From Idiomarina sp. A28L (lineage in GTDB: Bacteria > Pseudomonadota > Gammaproteobacteria > Enterobacterales > Alteromonadaceae): a DNA stretch of 64,000 bases. The DNA lies in contig NZ_AFPO01000011.1 in assembly GCF_000218785.1 (NCBI RefSeq), positions 1 to 64,000 of the forward strand, given 5' to 3'. Shown here piece after piece: positions 44,132 through 53,732 of the stretch (positions are counted from its first letter, which is position 1; each line of letters opens with the position of its first letter). The translations under genes and the position numbers were made by a program. The notes below the pieces were generated by a model. That model did no database searches and was not told the DNA's origin. It saw nothing but the letters and a program-made list of their open reading frames with translations.

Positions 44132-46672
44132 ATGAAAACTTACCCCGATGCCTGGTTGCTAGGCTTTATTCCTGCAGCGTTATGTGCTGTATGGCTACAA
44201 CCGCGCTGGCTTTCCGTAATTACAGGAATAATCGTAGTTGGGGCTATCCTTGCTGCTGCCTTTCCATTGTATTGCTGTTTGAATCAGATTCGAAATTATA
44301 CAAAAAAATACCGAAGTTATCTGCTTTCAAGGGCAAATATTTTCTATTTTCTAGCCGGGCTATTGTGCGGTATTTGGTGGGCTTTATTCAATGTAAATAG
44401 TAAGCATATTGAAAATGTTTACATACAAAGCAAAGCCACGCTTGGCTATTCCTTAATTGAAACTGAACAGCCGGTAGAGTTTGATTTAAAAATCATAGGG
44501 ATAGCTCAAGATGAAGGTTGGCGCTGGCGCTTTGATGGCGCGGTAAAGGGAATCAAAATTCGGTTGTATTGGTATCAACCTGAGGGCGAATTACCAAAGC
44601 CGAACGATATTTGGCGGGTTTCGGCACGAATAAAGCCAATATCAGGGCGTTTAAATGAGGGTGGATATAACTTTCAAGCGCATCTTTTGCGCCAAGGTAT
44701 TTATTTTACCGGCTCAGTGCAAAGTGCAGAGCGCGTTTATGATTCGAGTGGCGGCGTTCGGTTGCAAGTTTATCAGTTCTTGGCCGAACAACAGCTGTTT
44801 TATAAAGATATTATGCTGGCGCTTATGATAGGCGATCGCCAGTGGATTCAGCCGCCGCGCTGGCAATTGCTGCAAGAAACAGGGCTAGCGCACGTAATGG
44901 CTATTTCTGGGTTGCATCTTACCCTAGTGTTCGCAACTTCTTGGTGGTTAGGGCGCATTCTAATCGGTTCTGTGATCGCGGCTTTTAGTTGGGTAATGGG
45001 TTTAACGGCAGGCCGTATGAACCTTTTACTAAAAAGTTTTACCGAGCGCCCACCACAACCGATTATTGATCGATATGCACTCCTTTTCGCCCTTGCTTTA
45101 GCTTTGTTCTATGCCGCGCTGGCTGGGTTTGCAGTATCAACATTGCGGGCATTTTTGCTGGTGTTCATTTTTAGCATTAGCCGCTGGTTTGCTTGGCGCC
45201 TGCCGCCACTTCGTTTGTTGCTGAGGTGTATAGGCTTAGTATTAATCCTTGATCCTCTAGCATGGCTTGATGCAGGATTTTGGTTAAGTGTTGGCGCCGT
45301 AAGCGCAATTTTCATTTGGCAATGGCGTGGCCCGGCATGGCTACCTGCCGTATCTGCGAATAGCCATGAAGACGGCAAGCGCGAATCGAAGTTGGGGTAT
45401 TATTTTTCGCAACTGCTATCCCTTGAAATGGTATTAACTCTCGCCTTAGCGCCCTTTGCGGTGTTGTTTTTTCAAGGCTTACCTTGGATAGCTCCGCTCA
45501 CTAATCTAGTAGTGTTGCCAATCTTTAGCGCACTAATATTACCCTTATGTTTAGTTGTGGTTGCCTTGCTGCTATCGATTCCTTCGAGTTGGGTTCTACA
45601 CGAGCTGCTGCCGATTTTATTAAGGTTAACCGATATCGTGCTGCACATGGTTTTTTATGCATTAGAGGTTAGCCGACAATTACCTAACCATTGGTGGAGC
45701 AGCCTTGATCAACGCTTTGGTTGGCTATTTTTGTTACTACTATTACTTTGGTTTTGGCCAGCTGCTTTTTTACAACGATTAGCGGTAGCACTACTTTGTT
45801 TGCCATTTATTCACGTGTTTTTTAAACCGGTTCCAGCCCATAATTTTGCGGTACATGCACTTGATGTAGGGCAAGGCACCGCGATTATTGTGCAGCGAGG
45901 TCGCAAGGCTATGATCTTCGATGCCGGGCCGGGCTTTCGATTTGGCAGCAACATTGGTGAAACAACGCTAATACCCTTTTTGAATTACCACCAATTAACG
46001 CCCGAGTGGTTGATTATCTCTCATGATCATCAAGATCATACTGGTGGTGTGCAAAGCTTACTTACGCAATGGCCGCAACTTTCTATGCAACGTTCGCGGT
46101 TTCATACCGTAGAAGGGGAAAATTGGGGCTGGTTGCCGCAGCAGTTTCCTGAGCAGCATCAAGCTGGCGATAGTTGGCCTTGTGCTTGGGGGCAGCAGTG
46201 GTTGTGGCAAGGAGTGCGAATAAAGGCGTTAGCGCCCCTGCCGGGCCCTTCGTTTGGGCCCAATAATGATAGTTGTGTGTTGCAGTTGACGTATAACGGC
46301 CAAAGTATTTTGCTTACCGGTGATATTCAACGGCAAACAGAACTGAGAATGGTGGGGCGCTACGGTAATAGTTTACAAAGTGATGTGCTAATACTTCCGC
46401 ACCATGGCTCTAGAACATCAACACAAGCTGAATTTTTAGCGGCAGTAAACCCGCAAGTGGCTGTGGTAAGCAGGGGCTATCGAAATCACTTCAAAATGCC
46501 GCATGCCGATGTTACAAAAAGGCTTGAAAAAGCCCAAGTTCCGCTATTCGACACTGGCCGCTCTGGTCAAATATCCATCATATTCAATGGTGAAGGGGTA
46601 AATATTCGTACATTTCGTGAGCAAATAAGGCGCCGATGGTATTCAACGCTGCTGAACGAAGTGGATTACTAG
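44132..46672 (+). CDS. comEC: ComEC/Rec2 family DNA-uptake channel
   Basis: Inner-membrane channel for single-stranded DNA during natural transformation, 846 residues. N-terminal helices and DUF4131 region (to about 190), competence domain (about 220-560, with MAISGLHLTLVF) and a C-terminal metallo-beta-lactamase-like domain starting VHALDVGQGTAIIV, with HDHQDHTGG metal ligands and LILPHHGSRTST. The domain set is complete, so competence is possible if pili and ComEA exist elsewhere. Upstream of msbA, a conserved neighbourhood. Confidence 0.95.
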   Translation: MKTYPDAWLLGFIPAALCAVWLQPRWLSVITGIIVVGAILAAAFPLYCCLNQIRNYTKKYRSYLLSRANIFYFLAGLLCGIWWALFNVNSKHIENVYIQSKATLGYSLIETEQPVEFDLKIIGIAQDEGWRWRFDGAVKGIKIRLYWYQPEGELPKPNDIWRVSARIKPISGRLNEGGYNFQAHLLRQGIYFTGSVQSAERVYDSSGGVRLQVYQFLAEQQLFYKDIMLALMIGDRQWIQPPRWQLLQETGLAHVMAISGLHLTLVFATSWWLGRILIGSVIAAFSWVMGLTAGRMNLLLKSFTERPPQPIIDRYALLFALALALFYAALAGFAVSTLRAFLLVFIFSISRWFAWRLPPLRLLLRCIGLVLILDPLAWLDAGFWLSVGAVSAIFIWQWRGPAWLPAVSANSHEDGKRESKLGYYFSQLLSLEMVLTLALAPFAVLFFQGLPWIAPLTNLVVLPIFSALILPLCLVVVALLLSIPSSWVLHELLPILLRLTDIVLHMVFYALEVSRQLPNHWWSSLDQRFGWLFLLLLLLWFWPAAFLQRLAVALLCLPFIHVFFKPVPAHNFAVHALDVGQGTAIIVQRGRKAMIFDAGPGFRFGSNIGETTLIPFLNYHQLTPEWLIISHDHQDHTGGVQSLLTQWPQLSMQRSRFHTVEGENWGWLPQQFPEQHQAGDSWPCAWGQQWLWQGVRIKALAPLPGPSFGPNNDSCVLQLTYNGQSILLTGDIQRQTELRMVGRYGNSLQSDVLILPHHGSRTSTQAEFLAAVNPQVAVVSRGYRNHFKMPHADVTKRLEKAQVPLFDTGRSGQISIIFNGEGVNIRTFREQIRRRWYSTLLNEVDY

Positions 46673-46729
46673 GAAAATGGATAAAATTCCGGTTACAATG
46701 CTGGCGTCTTTGTAAATAAATGGATTCCA

Positions 46730-48472
46730 ATGGATTCGCAAATTAATCGCAAAAAGAATTTTCGCAGGCTGCTCTCCTACCTGAAGCCTTATCGGTTACC
46801 TTTCGCTGTCGCCATCATCGGTATGCTTGGCTATGCAGGGGTAGATACCTTATTTCTTGCTCATATTAAAACCTTAATTGATCAGGGCTTGGGTGCCAGT
46901 AACTCTACAGTGTTGGTTTATGCTGCGATTTTCGTGCCGTTTATTTTTATTCTGCGCGGCGTATTTAATTTTATTTCTACGTACTTTTTGAGTTACGTGG
47001 GCTTTCATATTGTAACCACAATGCGGCAGCAGCTCTTCGAGCATTTGATGCGTGTGCCGGTTTCTTATCACGATAAAGTTTCGACCGGCGATCTAATATC
47101 AAAAATCACTTACGATTCGCAGCAACTGGCGGAAGCAACAAGCCGTGCGATTCTCACTATGATTCGTGAAGGTGCTTTTGTTATTGGTTTGCTGAGTTTA
47201 ATGATTTATCACAGCTGGCAGCTTTCGTTGGTGTTCTTTCTAATTGGACCCGTAATTGGCAAGGTTGTATCGGTTGTTTCACGGAAGTTCCGGGAAGTGA
47301 GCGGTAAAATTCAAACCGCCATGGGTAATGTTACAACGACTTCTGAACAAATGATTAATGGCCATCAAGTGGTTGTTATGTTTGAAGGCCAGGAGCACGA
47401 AGCTAAGCGTTTTCAGGCGGTGAATAACACAACTCGCCAACAGAATATGAAGTTAATCAATATTCGTACTGTGAGCACTTCGGTGATTCAGTTTATTGCA
47501 TCGCTAAGTTTGGCCGCGGTGTTATTTATCGCCAGTTTTCCTACGATGATTGAGCAGTTAACGCCTGGTGCATTTACTAGTTTGCTGACGGCAATGATTA
47601 TGCTGCTCCGGCCATTGAAGCAGCTGACCAATGTAAATGCTGATTTTCAACGGGGCTTAGCTGCTGCGGCGAGTATTTTTAAGGTGCTTGATGAAGAGCA
47701 AGAGAAAGATACGGGTTCGTTGAAAACTGACCGTGTTCGCGGTGAATTAACCGTTAAGAACCTTACCTTCAAATATGGTGGCGCCGATGCCCCTGCGTTG
47801 AATAACGTTAGCTTTACAGTGCCTGCGGGCAATACCATAGCGTTGGTAGGGCGTTCGGGGAGCGGTAAATCTACTATTTCCAACTTACTAACCCGCTTTT
47901 ACGATTATGAAACCGGCTCGATTGAGTTAGATGGCGTTGATATTCGTGAATATGAATTAAAATCATTGCGCCGACAATTTGCTGTGGTTTCACAAAATGT
48001 AACCTTATTCAACGATACTATCGCCAACAACATCGCGTATGGCGGCCGTGGCGAAGTGAGTAAAGAAGATATTCAGCGGGCGATAAAACTGGCGTATGCC
48101 GATGAGTTTATCAATGAGCTACCGCAAGGGTTAGATACGATTGTTGGTGAAAACGGCGTAATGCTTTCGGGTGGCCAACGGCAACGAATTGCGATTGCTC
48201 GAGCGTTGCTGCGTGATGCGCCATTGTTGATTTTAGATGAAGCCACTTCGGCGCTCGATACTGAATCGGAGCGGCATATTCAAAAAGCTTTGGATAATTT
48301 ACAACAAGATCGCACATCGTTGGTGATTGCTCATCGGTTATCAACAATTGAAAAAGCAGACGAAATTCTTGTGCTCGACCACGGTAAAATTGTGGAGCGG
48401 GGTACCCATGCTGATTTGCTCGATAAAGAAGGTGCGTATGCGCAACTTTACAACATGCAATTTGGTGATTAG
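46730..48472 (+). CDS. msbA: Lipid A export ABC transporter MsbA
   Basis: Homodimeric flippase moving core-lipid A across the inner membrane, 580 residues. Six helices in the first 310 residues, then an ATPase with Walker A GRSGSGKST (about 373-381), Q-loop SQNVTLF, signature LSGGQ (about 480) and Walker B LLILDEATSALD. The neighbours comEC and lpxK are standard. It begins about 60 bases after comEC and is followed by lpxK 25 bases later. Confidence 0.97.
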   Translation: MDSQINRKKNFRRLLSYLKPYRLPFAVAIIGMLGYAGVDTLFLAHIKTLIDQGLGASNSTVLVYAAIFVPFIFILRGVFNFISTYFLSYVGFHIVTTMRQQLFEHLMRVPVSYHDKVSTGDLISKITYDSQQLAEATSRAILTMIREGAFVIGLLSLMIYHSWQLSLVFFLIGPVIGKVVSVVSRKFREVSGKIQTAMGNVTTTSEQMINGHQVVVMFEGQEHEAKRFQAVNNTTRQQNMKLINIRTVSTSVIQFIASLSLAAVLFIASFPTMIEQLTPGAFTSLLTAMIMLLRPLKQLTNVNADFQRGLAAAASIFKVLDEEQEKDTGSLKTDRVRGELTVKNLTFKYGGADAPALNNVSFTVPAGNTIALVGRSGSGKSTISNLLTRFYDYETGSIELDGVDIREYELKSLRRQFAVVSQNVTLFNDTIANNIAYGGRGEVSKEDIQRAIKLAYADEFINELPQGLDTIVGENGVMLSGGQRQRIAIARALLRDAPLLILDEATSALDTESERHIQKALDNLQQDRTSLVIAHRLSTIEKADEILVLDHGKIVERGTHADLLDKEGAYAQLYNMQFGD

Positions 48473-48497
48473 ATAGAGTTCAAGGATACAACTGAGA

Positions 48498-49658
48498 ATG
48501 GGCAGTAAAGTTAAACCTGCGCAAACGTTTACAAAACAACCCGTGAAGAAGAACGCAGAAAAGCAAAGCAAAACTGAACAAAGGCTGGTGCGCTATTGGT
48601 ATAAACGCCGATTAGTGTTGCCGTTGTGGGTTCTAGTACCCTTTAGCGTGCTTTTTCGTTTTCTAGCAAGTGTGCGGCGTTTGCTGTACTGGTTGAAAAT
48701 AAAGCGCACATGGCAGGCCCCAGTGCCAATCGTGATTGTTGGTAATGTAACTGTGGGTGGAACGGGTAAAACACCAACCGTATTAGGATTAGTGGCGCTT
48801 TTGCAGGAAGCAGGTTATCGGCCGGGAATTATCAGCCGAGGGTATGGTGGTGAAGGCCCGTTTCCGATGTTGGTAAATGCCAGCAGTAATCCAAAAGCAT
48901 GCGGTGATGAACCTGTGATGCTGGCAAGTTTAAGTGGCGTGCCGGTGGTTGTAGCGCCGAAGCGGCCAGATGCAGCTAAACTGCTTTTGGAGCGGCATGA
49001 TTGTAATGTGATTATTGCCGATGATGGCTTACAACATTATGCGCTAGGCCGTGATATTGAATTAGCAGTAGTGGATGGTGAGCGTGGTTTAGGCAACGGC
49101 TGGCGTTTGCCCGCAGGCCCATTGCGCGAAAGTGCCCGGCGGCTAAGAAAAGTTGATTGGGTGATAGTAAACGGTGCCGAAGCTAGTGAAGTGAAAGCCT
49201 ACGGTAAGCGGTTACATCTTTCAGCGGCAAAAAGCGTTAAGCATATTGTGGCAATGAAACTAGCACCTAATGGTTGGTTTCGGGTGAGCGACAACAAAGA
49301 AATTGACGTTCCAACGGGTGAAAATGTGCTTGCTATCGCCGGCATTGGTAACCCAGAGCGGTTCTTTAATTTGATTATGGAACACGAGATTGATATAGAA
49401 GAAACCCGAGTTTTTCCTGATCATTACCAATATCAACCGCAGGATTTTTATGATGTTGGTAACGAAACACCGATTCTTATGACGGAGAAAGATGCGGTTA
49501 AATGCGCACACTTTGCTCGCCCGCATTGGTATTATTTACAAGTGGCGGCAAATTTTTCCGCAGATTTTGCTGGTGATTTTTTGCAGCGTGTAGCGGAAAT
49601 CACAGAAGAAAAAAAGGTAAATGCAGGGAAGGCAGCGAACAAGAATAACGCGAAGTGA
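48498..49658 (+). CDS. lpxK: Tetraacyldisaccharide 4'-kinase LpxK
   Basis: Phosphorylates the lipid A precursor at position 4' to make lipid IVA. 386 residues: membrane helix about 40-66, P-loop VGNVTVGGTGKTP (81-93), IIADDGLQHYALGRD and the C-terminal MTEKDAVKCA motif. It carries about 30 extra basic residues at the N-terminus (KPAQTFTKQPVKKNAEKQSK) and a Lys/Asn-rich tail compared with E. coli. An internal start is possible but I see no better Shine-Dalgarno. Confidence 0.95.
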   Translation: MGSKVKPAQTFTKQPVKKNAEKQSKTEQRLVRYWYKRRLVLPLWVLVPFSVLFRFLASVRRLLYWLKIKRTWQAPVPIVIVGNVTVGGTGKTPTVLGLVALLQEAGYRPGIISRGYGGEGPFPMLVNASSNPKACGDEPVMLASLSGVPVVVAPKRPDAAKLLLERHDCNVIIADDGLQHYALGRDIELAVVDGERGLGNGWRLPAGPLRESARRLRKVDWVIVNGAEASEVKAYGKRLHLSAAKSVKHIVAMKLAPNGWFRVSDNKEIDVPTGENVLAIAGIGNPERFFNLIMEHEIDIEETRVFPDHYQYQPQDFYDVGNETPILMTEKDAVKCAHFARPHWYYLQVAANFSADFAGDFLQRVAEITEEKKVNAGKAANKNNAK

Positions 49659-49739
49659 TTAATCACAGCGAACGATATAGTAATAATACGTAAACAGTTA
49701 ACGTAAAAAGTAGAGCATTGATACTTAAGGAGTGGCATT

Positions 49740-49937
49740 GTGAATATTCCTACCAACATGTTGGCAATTTTGGCGTGCCCATCGTGCAAAGGAAAGTTAG
49801 TTTGGAATGGCGATAAAACTGAGCTTGTATGCCGTGGCGAACAACTCGCTTATCCGGTGCAGCACGGAATTCCAGCGTTACTTGCGAGCGCGGCTCGCGA
49901 ACTAACCGTGTCAGAATTGGAGCAGTTAAAATCATGA
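49740..49937 (+). CDS. Trm112 family protein (YcaR-like)
   Basis: A 65-residue zinc-ribbon-like protein with [13 protein letters not shown]. Only the first CxxC pair is present, and one later Cys (LVCRG), as in E. coli YcaR. Trm112 proteins support methyltransferases in eukaryotes; the bacterial role is unclear. Starts with GTG preceded by AAGGAG. Its stop overlaps the kdsB start (ATGA), so the two are coupled. Confidence 0.9.
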   Translation: MNIPTNMLAILACPSCKGKLVWNGDKTELVCRGEQLAYPVQHGIPALLASAARELTVSELEQLKS

Positions 49938-50686
49938 GCTTTACCGTTGTTATTCCGGCGCGTTACGATTCCACTCGGCTGCCAGGGAAACCGTTAGCTG
50001 ATATTCATGGAAAACCAATGATCCAGCATGTATACGAGCGCGCATTGAATAGTGGTGCCGCTGAAGTGATTGTAGCTACCGATGATGATCGGATCATGAA
50101 AGTGGTAAAAGAGTTCGGTGGCCGAGTAATGCGCACCTCTGTAGAACATCAATCGGGAACTGAGCGTTTAGCTGAGGTTGTTGATCGCTTGGCGCTTTCA
50201 GATGAACAAGTAGTGGTGAACGTGCAGGGTGATGAACCGTTCATTCCGCCGGAGATCATTTGCCAAGTTGCAGAAAATCTTGCCAGCCAGCGGCATGCGC
50301 CGATGGCCACGTTAGCAGTACCACTTACGGGTTCAGAAGAGCTGTTTAACCCGAATGTGGTTAAGGTAGTTTCTGATGCAAAAAACTATGCGCTGTATTT
50401 TAGCCGCGCCGCTATTCCTTGGGATCGTGAACGCTTTAATCAGAATCGTGATCAAGTAGAGCTGTTAGGCAATCTTTATCGCCGCCATATCGGCATTTAC
50501 GCCTATCGAGCTGGCTTTGTGGCGCGTTATGCTGAGTGGGAACCTAGCCCTCTTGAGCTGGTGGAATCGCTCGAGCAACTGCGCGTGCTTTGGTATGGTG
50601 AACGCATTCACGTGGCTGAAGCGATTATTGAACCACCGGGTGGCATTGATACGCCCGAAGATCTTGAACGGGCGCGAGTGAAGTAG
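49934..50686 (+). CDS. kdsB: 3-deoxy-manno-octulosonate cytidylyltransferase KdsB
   Basis: Activates KDO with CTP for addition to lipid A, 250 residues. [17 protein letters not shown] (5-21) is the nucleotide-binding motif, and [13 protein letters not shown] and [15 protein letters not shown] are family marks. The frame is open much further upstream, but ATG 49934, overlapping the Trm112 stop, gives the known start [11 protein letters not shown]. Forms a lipopolysaccharide block with msbA and lpxK. Confidence 0.97.
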   Translation: MSFTVVIPARYDSTRLPGKPLADIHGKPMIQHVYERALNSGAAEVIVATDDDRIMKVVKEFGGRVMRTSVEHQSGTERLAEVVDRLALSDEQVVVNVQGDEPFIPPEIICQVAENLASQRHAPMATLAVPLTGSEELFNPNVVKVVSDAKNYALYFSRAAIPWDRERFNQNRDQVELLGNLYRRHIGIYAYRAGFVARYAEWEPSPLELVESLEQLRVLWYGERIHVAEAIIEPPGGIDTPEDLERARVK

Positions 50687-50740
50687 GTTTTAACGCTACA
50701 TCGAGTTTTAAAGCTACATCGAGCCAGTTGAATATCCTAG

Positions 50741-50780
50741 AACCTGATTTTAGCTTGGTTGCTAACATCAGGTTTTTTTA
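50741..50780 (+). terminator. Terminator after kdsB
   Basis: AACCTGAT and ATCAGGTT form an 8-bp stem with a long loop followed by seven T. It touches the end of the convergent DUF1289 gene. Confidence 0.85.
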
Positions 50781-51050
50781 TAGCAAATCAAGTTGGTTCT
50801 TCGCCTGATCTTGCTGCGCTTGTTCTTTTTTCTCTTGTGCTGCCTGTTGCTGAAGAAAGGCTTCACGACGCTTTTGCCGGCCGGCGATAAGCTTCAAGAT
50901 AAGAGAACGCTCTGCTTCCGGTTTGTTGTACCATTGAAAACGCTCATCACGGGAACGCAAGCAACCGCGACAATAACCGCGCGGGCCTGATTCGCAAACA
51001 CCAATACATGGGTTTGGTAAATCGAACATTTCGATTTGGTTTGCGCTCAT
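50778..51050 (-). CDS. DUF1289 family small protein
   Basis: A 90-residue protein with the DUF1289 motif PCIGVCESGPRGYCRGCLRS, four cysteines likely binding metal, then QWYNKPEAERSLIL, followed by a Gln/Lys-rich helical tail. Function unknown. It overlaps the end of the AraC-type regulator gene by 4 bases and is probably translated with it. Confidence 0.88.
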   Translation of the reverse strand: MSANQIEMFDLPNPCIGVCESGPRGYCRGCLRSRDERFQWYNKPEAERSLILKLIAGRQKRREAFLQQQAAQEKKEQAQQDQAKNQLDLL

Positions 51051-51985
51051 GATGTTAGCTTTCCTTGATTTAGTGCTGTAGTTTTTGCCTGTTCATGGGC
51101 TAGCAAAAACTGCTCGCGATATATCTGCGGTGAGCAGCCACTGATCTTTTTAAACAATCGCGAAAAATAATACGGGTCATCAAAGCCAAATGCTAGTGCT
51201 ACCTGGCGTACACTTGCATTCGTTTGCTCGAGCATTCGCCGGGCGGCCGCAATTTTCATTTCATTAAAATAGCGTAATGGCGGAACGCCGGTAAGTTCTC
51301 GAAACTTTTTGCTGAAATAATAGCGTGATAGCCCAGAGAATTCGGCAAAATCATTTAATTCTAGGCTTCGATGGCTATTATCACGCATAAATCTATCGAG
51401 CGCTGTTAGGCTGAATCCTGTTTCTATTTTATCGGGATCGCGAACTAACAGAGGAAGTTGAATCAGTAGCTTGCGTAGAATAGAAGTTGCCAGCATTGCG
51501 CGCTCGAACGTAAGCCGCTGGTGTTGAAGATTAAGCAGATCAGTGACATCGGGTAACAGCGATTGCCATCTACGCAAAGTAATCACCGGCGCTTGCGTGT
51601 GGTTTGCCTTAATCCCAATATAATCCATGAATTCTTCTGCTTGAGAACCGGCAAAATGAGCCCAATAGATACTCCATGGGTTTTCCGGATCGCTGTGATA
51701 GCTATGGGCTATATCCTGGCGCAGGAATAATACTTGCCCGGCGTTAATCGTTCCTTGATAGCTATCAGTGCGAAAGAAGCCTCGGCCGGCATGGCAGAAT
51801 ATCAGCAAATGATCGGTGTGAGCGGTTCGCCTAACTCTATGATCGCGCGCTTCTAGGTAATGGCCATAAGCCACAGGGAAAAGCCCTTCGCTCAAGGGGT
51901 GTTGAGCAAGCTGCTGGTTCACCGCATGGGGAATGATTAGCCGTGAACTGCCGGCGGGTAGGGGCCAATCTGAAGGTTGACTCAT
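51047..51985 (-). CDS. mmsR: AraC family regulator, probably MmsR
   Basis: A 312-residue regulator: an N-terminal cupin-like sensor (about 25-160) and two C-terminal helix-turn-helix motifs (about 205-300, with ASVRQVALAFGFDDPYYFSRLFKK). It is divergent from mmsA. In Pseudomonas aeruginosa the AraC-type MmsR, beside mmsAB, activates valine catabolism, and size and placement match, so the same role is inferred. The effector is unproven. Confidence 0.85.
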   Translation of the reverse strand: MSQPSDWPLPAGSSRLIIPHAVNQQLAQHPLSEGLFPVAYGHYLEARDHRVRRTAHTDHLLIFCHAGRGFFRTDSYQGTINAGQVLFLRQDIAHSYHSDPENPWSIYWAHFAGSQAEEFMDYIGIKANHTQAPVITLRRWQSLLPDVTDLLNLQHQRLTFERAMLATSILRKLLIQLPLLVRDPDKIETGFSLTALDRFMRDNSHRSLELNDFAEFSGLSRYYFSKKFRELTGVPPLRYFNEMKIAAARRMLEQTNASVRQVALAFGFDDPYYFSRLFKKISGCSPQIYREQFLLAHEQAKTTALNQGKLTS

Positions 51986-52172
51986 AGAACAGTGTGCTCA
52001 TCGTAAATAGCAAGATAATCCATTATAGCGCCAATTTTATCGATTCTAAAGTTAAGCTTATTTTGTTCTAATGCAGCACAAGTAAAAAATGCCAACGTAA
52101 CCATGCTTCATAACCATGCTTGATAACCATGCCTTATGTAACAATGTGCACAACCACTGGCGGTGTATTTAC

Positions 52173-52191
52173 GTATACGCTTTCCGTATAC
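52173..52191. promoter_or_regulatory. Inverted repeat upstream of mmsA
   Basis: GTATACG and CGTATAC are perfect arms around CTTTC, about 30 bases before the mmsA ATG. The left half reads TTTACGTATACG, similar to what I recall of sites bound by LiuR, a regulator of branched-chain amino-acid catabolism in related bacteria. It could serve LiuR, MmsR or another factor. Confidence 0.45.
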
Positions 52192-52219
52192 CTAATGCAC
52201 CCGCTCTGAGAGGAAAATA

Positions 52220-53716
52220 ATGAGTATTAAACGAGTTAAATTATTTATTGGCGGCGAGTTTGTAGAATCAGAAACTACGCAATATATTCCAGTTACTAAT
52301 CCAGCTACCCAAGAAGTGATTGCTGAAGCTCCTTGTGCAACTCCTGCCGAAGTTGAGCGCGCAATTGCTAGTGCTAAAGAAGCCTTTAAAACTTGGCGCG
52401 AAGTGCCAGTATCAGAGCGTGCTCGGGTAATGATGCGTTACCAAGCGCTACTGAAAGAACATCACGATGAACTAGGCGAAATTCTGGCGAAAGAAACGGG
52501 CAAAACCTTTGAAGATGCCAAAGGCGATGTTTGGCGCGGTATTGAAGTTGTTGAACAAGCAGCCAATATTCCTTCATTGATGATGGGCGAAACAGCTGAA
52601 AACGTAGCGCGTGGCATTGATACTTACAGCTATGTTCAACCTTTGGGTGTGTGTGCGGGTATTACGCCGTTTAACTTCCCAGCTATGATTCCATTGTGGA
52701 TGTTCCCGATGGCCATTGCGTGTGGTAACACGTTCATTTTGAAGCCTTCTGAGCAAGATCCGTTAACGCCAACGCGTTTAGTAGAGTTGTTTGAGCAGGC
52801 CGGCGCACCAAAAGGCGTGTTGCAGGTAATTCATGGTGGCAAAGAGCAGGTTGATATTCTGCTTCGCGATCCAGAAGTAAAAGCACTTTCGTTTGTAGGC
52901 TCAGTGCCAGTTGCAGAATATATTTACCGCACCGGTACCGAGCACCTTAAGCGCGTGCAAGCTTTTGCCGGCGCCAAGAACCACAGCGTAATCATGCCTG
53001 ATTCGAACAAGCAAACGGTTATTAATAACTTAGTTGGTGCTTCAGTGGGTGCTGCGGGCCAGCGTTGTATGGCGATTTCAGTTGCTGTATTCGTGGGCAA
53101 ATCAAAAGAATGGATTCCAGAACTAGCTGAGCAACTTTCGAAAGTTCAGCCAGGCGCTTGGGATAATAAAGATGCGGCTTATGGCCCACTTATTAGCCCG
53201 CAAGCCAAGCAACGTGTTGTTTCCATGATTGCACAAGGTAAAAAAGAAGGCGCGGAATGTTTGGTTGATGGCACTAACTGTGTTGTTGAAGGTTACCCTG
53301 ACGGTAACTGGGTTGGCCCAACATTCTTCAGCAAAGTAACCGCTGATATGAAAATTTACCAAGAAGAAATTTTTGGTCCAGTTTTGTGTGCAGTAGAAGT
53401 AGATACTTTAGAAGAAGCGATAGCCTTGGTTAACGCCAACCCATTCGGTAACGGTACCTCAATCTTTACTGCCAATGGTGCATCGGCGCGTAAATACCAA
53501 CATGAAGTGGAAGTAGGGCAAGTAGGGATTAACATTCCAATCCCTGTGCCACTGCCTTTCTTCTCGTTTACAGGTTGGAAAAACTCATTCTTTGGTGATT
53601 TGCATGCTTACGGTAAGCAAGCAATTCGTTTCTATTCGGAAACTAAAACCATTACTGCCCGTTGGCCAGAAAGCGAAATTGATAATGGCCCTAATATGAC
53701 CATTAAATTGCAGTAA
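52220..53716 (+). CDS. mmsA: Methylmalonate-semialdehyde dehydrogenase (CoA-acylating)
   Basis: Oxidises methylmalonate semialdehyde to propionyl-CoA with NAD and CoA, the last step of valine breakdown. 498 residues, aldehyde dehydrogenase fold: [17 protein letters not shown], the nucleotide motif [15 protein letters not shown] and the catalytic C283 in GAAGQRCMA, where CoA-acylating members lack the usual general base Glu. GAGAGGAAA precedes the ATG. First gene of the valine cluster. Confidence 0.96.
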   Translation: MSIKRVKLFIGGEFVESETTQYIPVTNPATQEVIAEAPCATPAEVERAIASAKEAFKTWREVPVSERARVMMRYQALLKEHHDELGEILAKETGKTFEDAKGDVWRGIEVVEQAANIPSLMMGETAENVARGIDTYSYVQPLGVCAGITPFNFPAMIPLWMFPMAIACGNTFILKPSEQDPLTPTRLVELFEQAGAPKGVLQVIHGGKEQVDILLRDPEVKALSFVGSVPVAEYIYRTGTEHLKRVQAFAGAKNHSVIMPDSNKQTVINNLVGASVGAAGQRCMAISVAVFVGKSKEWIPELAEQLSKVQPGAWDNKDAAYGPLISPQAKQRVVSMIAQGKKEGAECLVDGTNCVVEGYPDGNWVGPTFFSKVTADMKIYQEEIFGPVLCAVEVDTLEEAIALVNANPFGNGTSIFTANGASARKYQHEVEVGQVGINIPIPVPLPFFSFTGWKNSFFGDLHAYGKQAIRFYSETKTITARWPESEIDNGPNMTIKLQ

Positions 53717-53732
53717 TTCGGGAGATATTGTT

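Noticed and set aside
44113-44400. Separate 95-codon ORF at the start of comEC
   Set aside because: It overlaps comEC in another frame, is not supported by a better start signal, and comEC accounts for the DNA.
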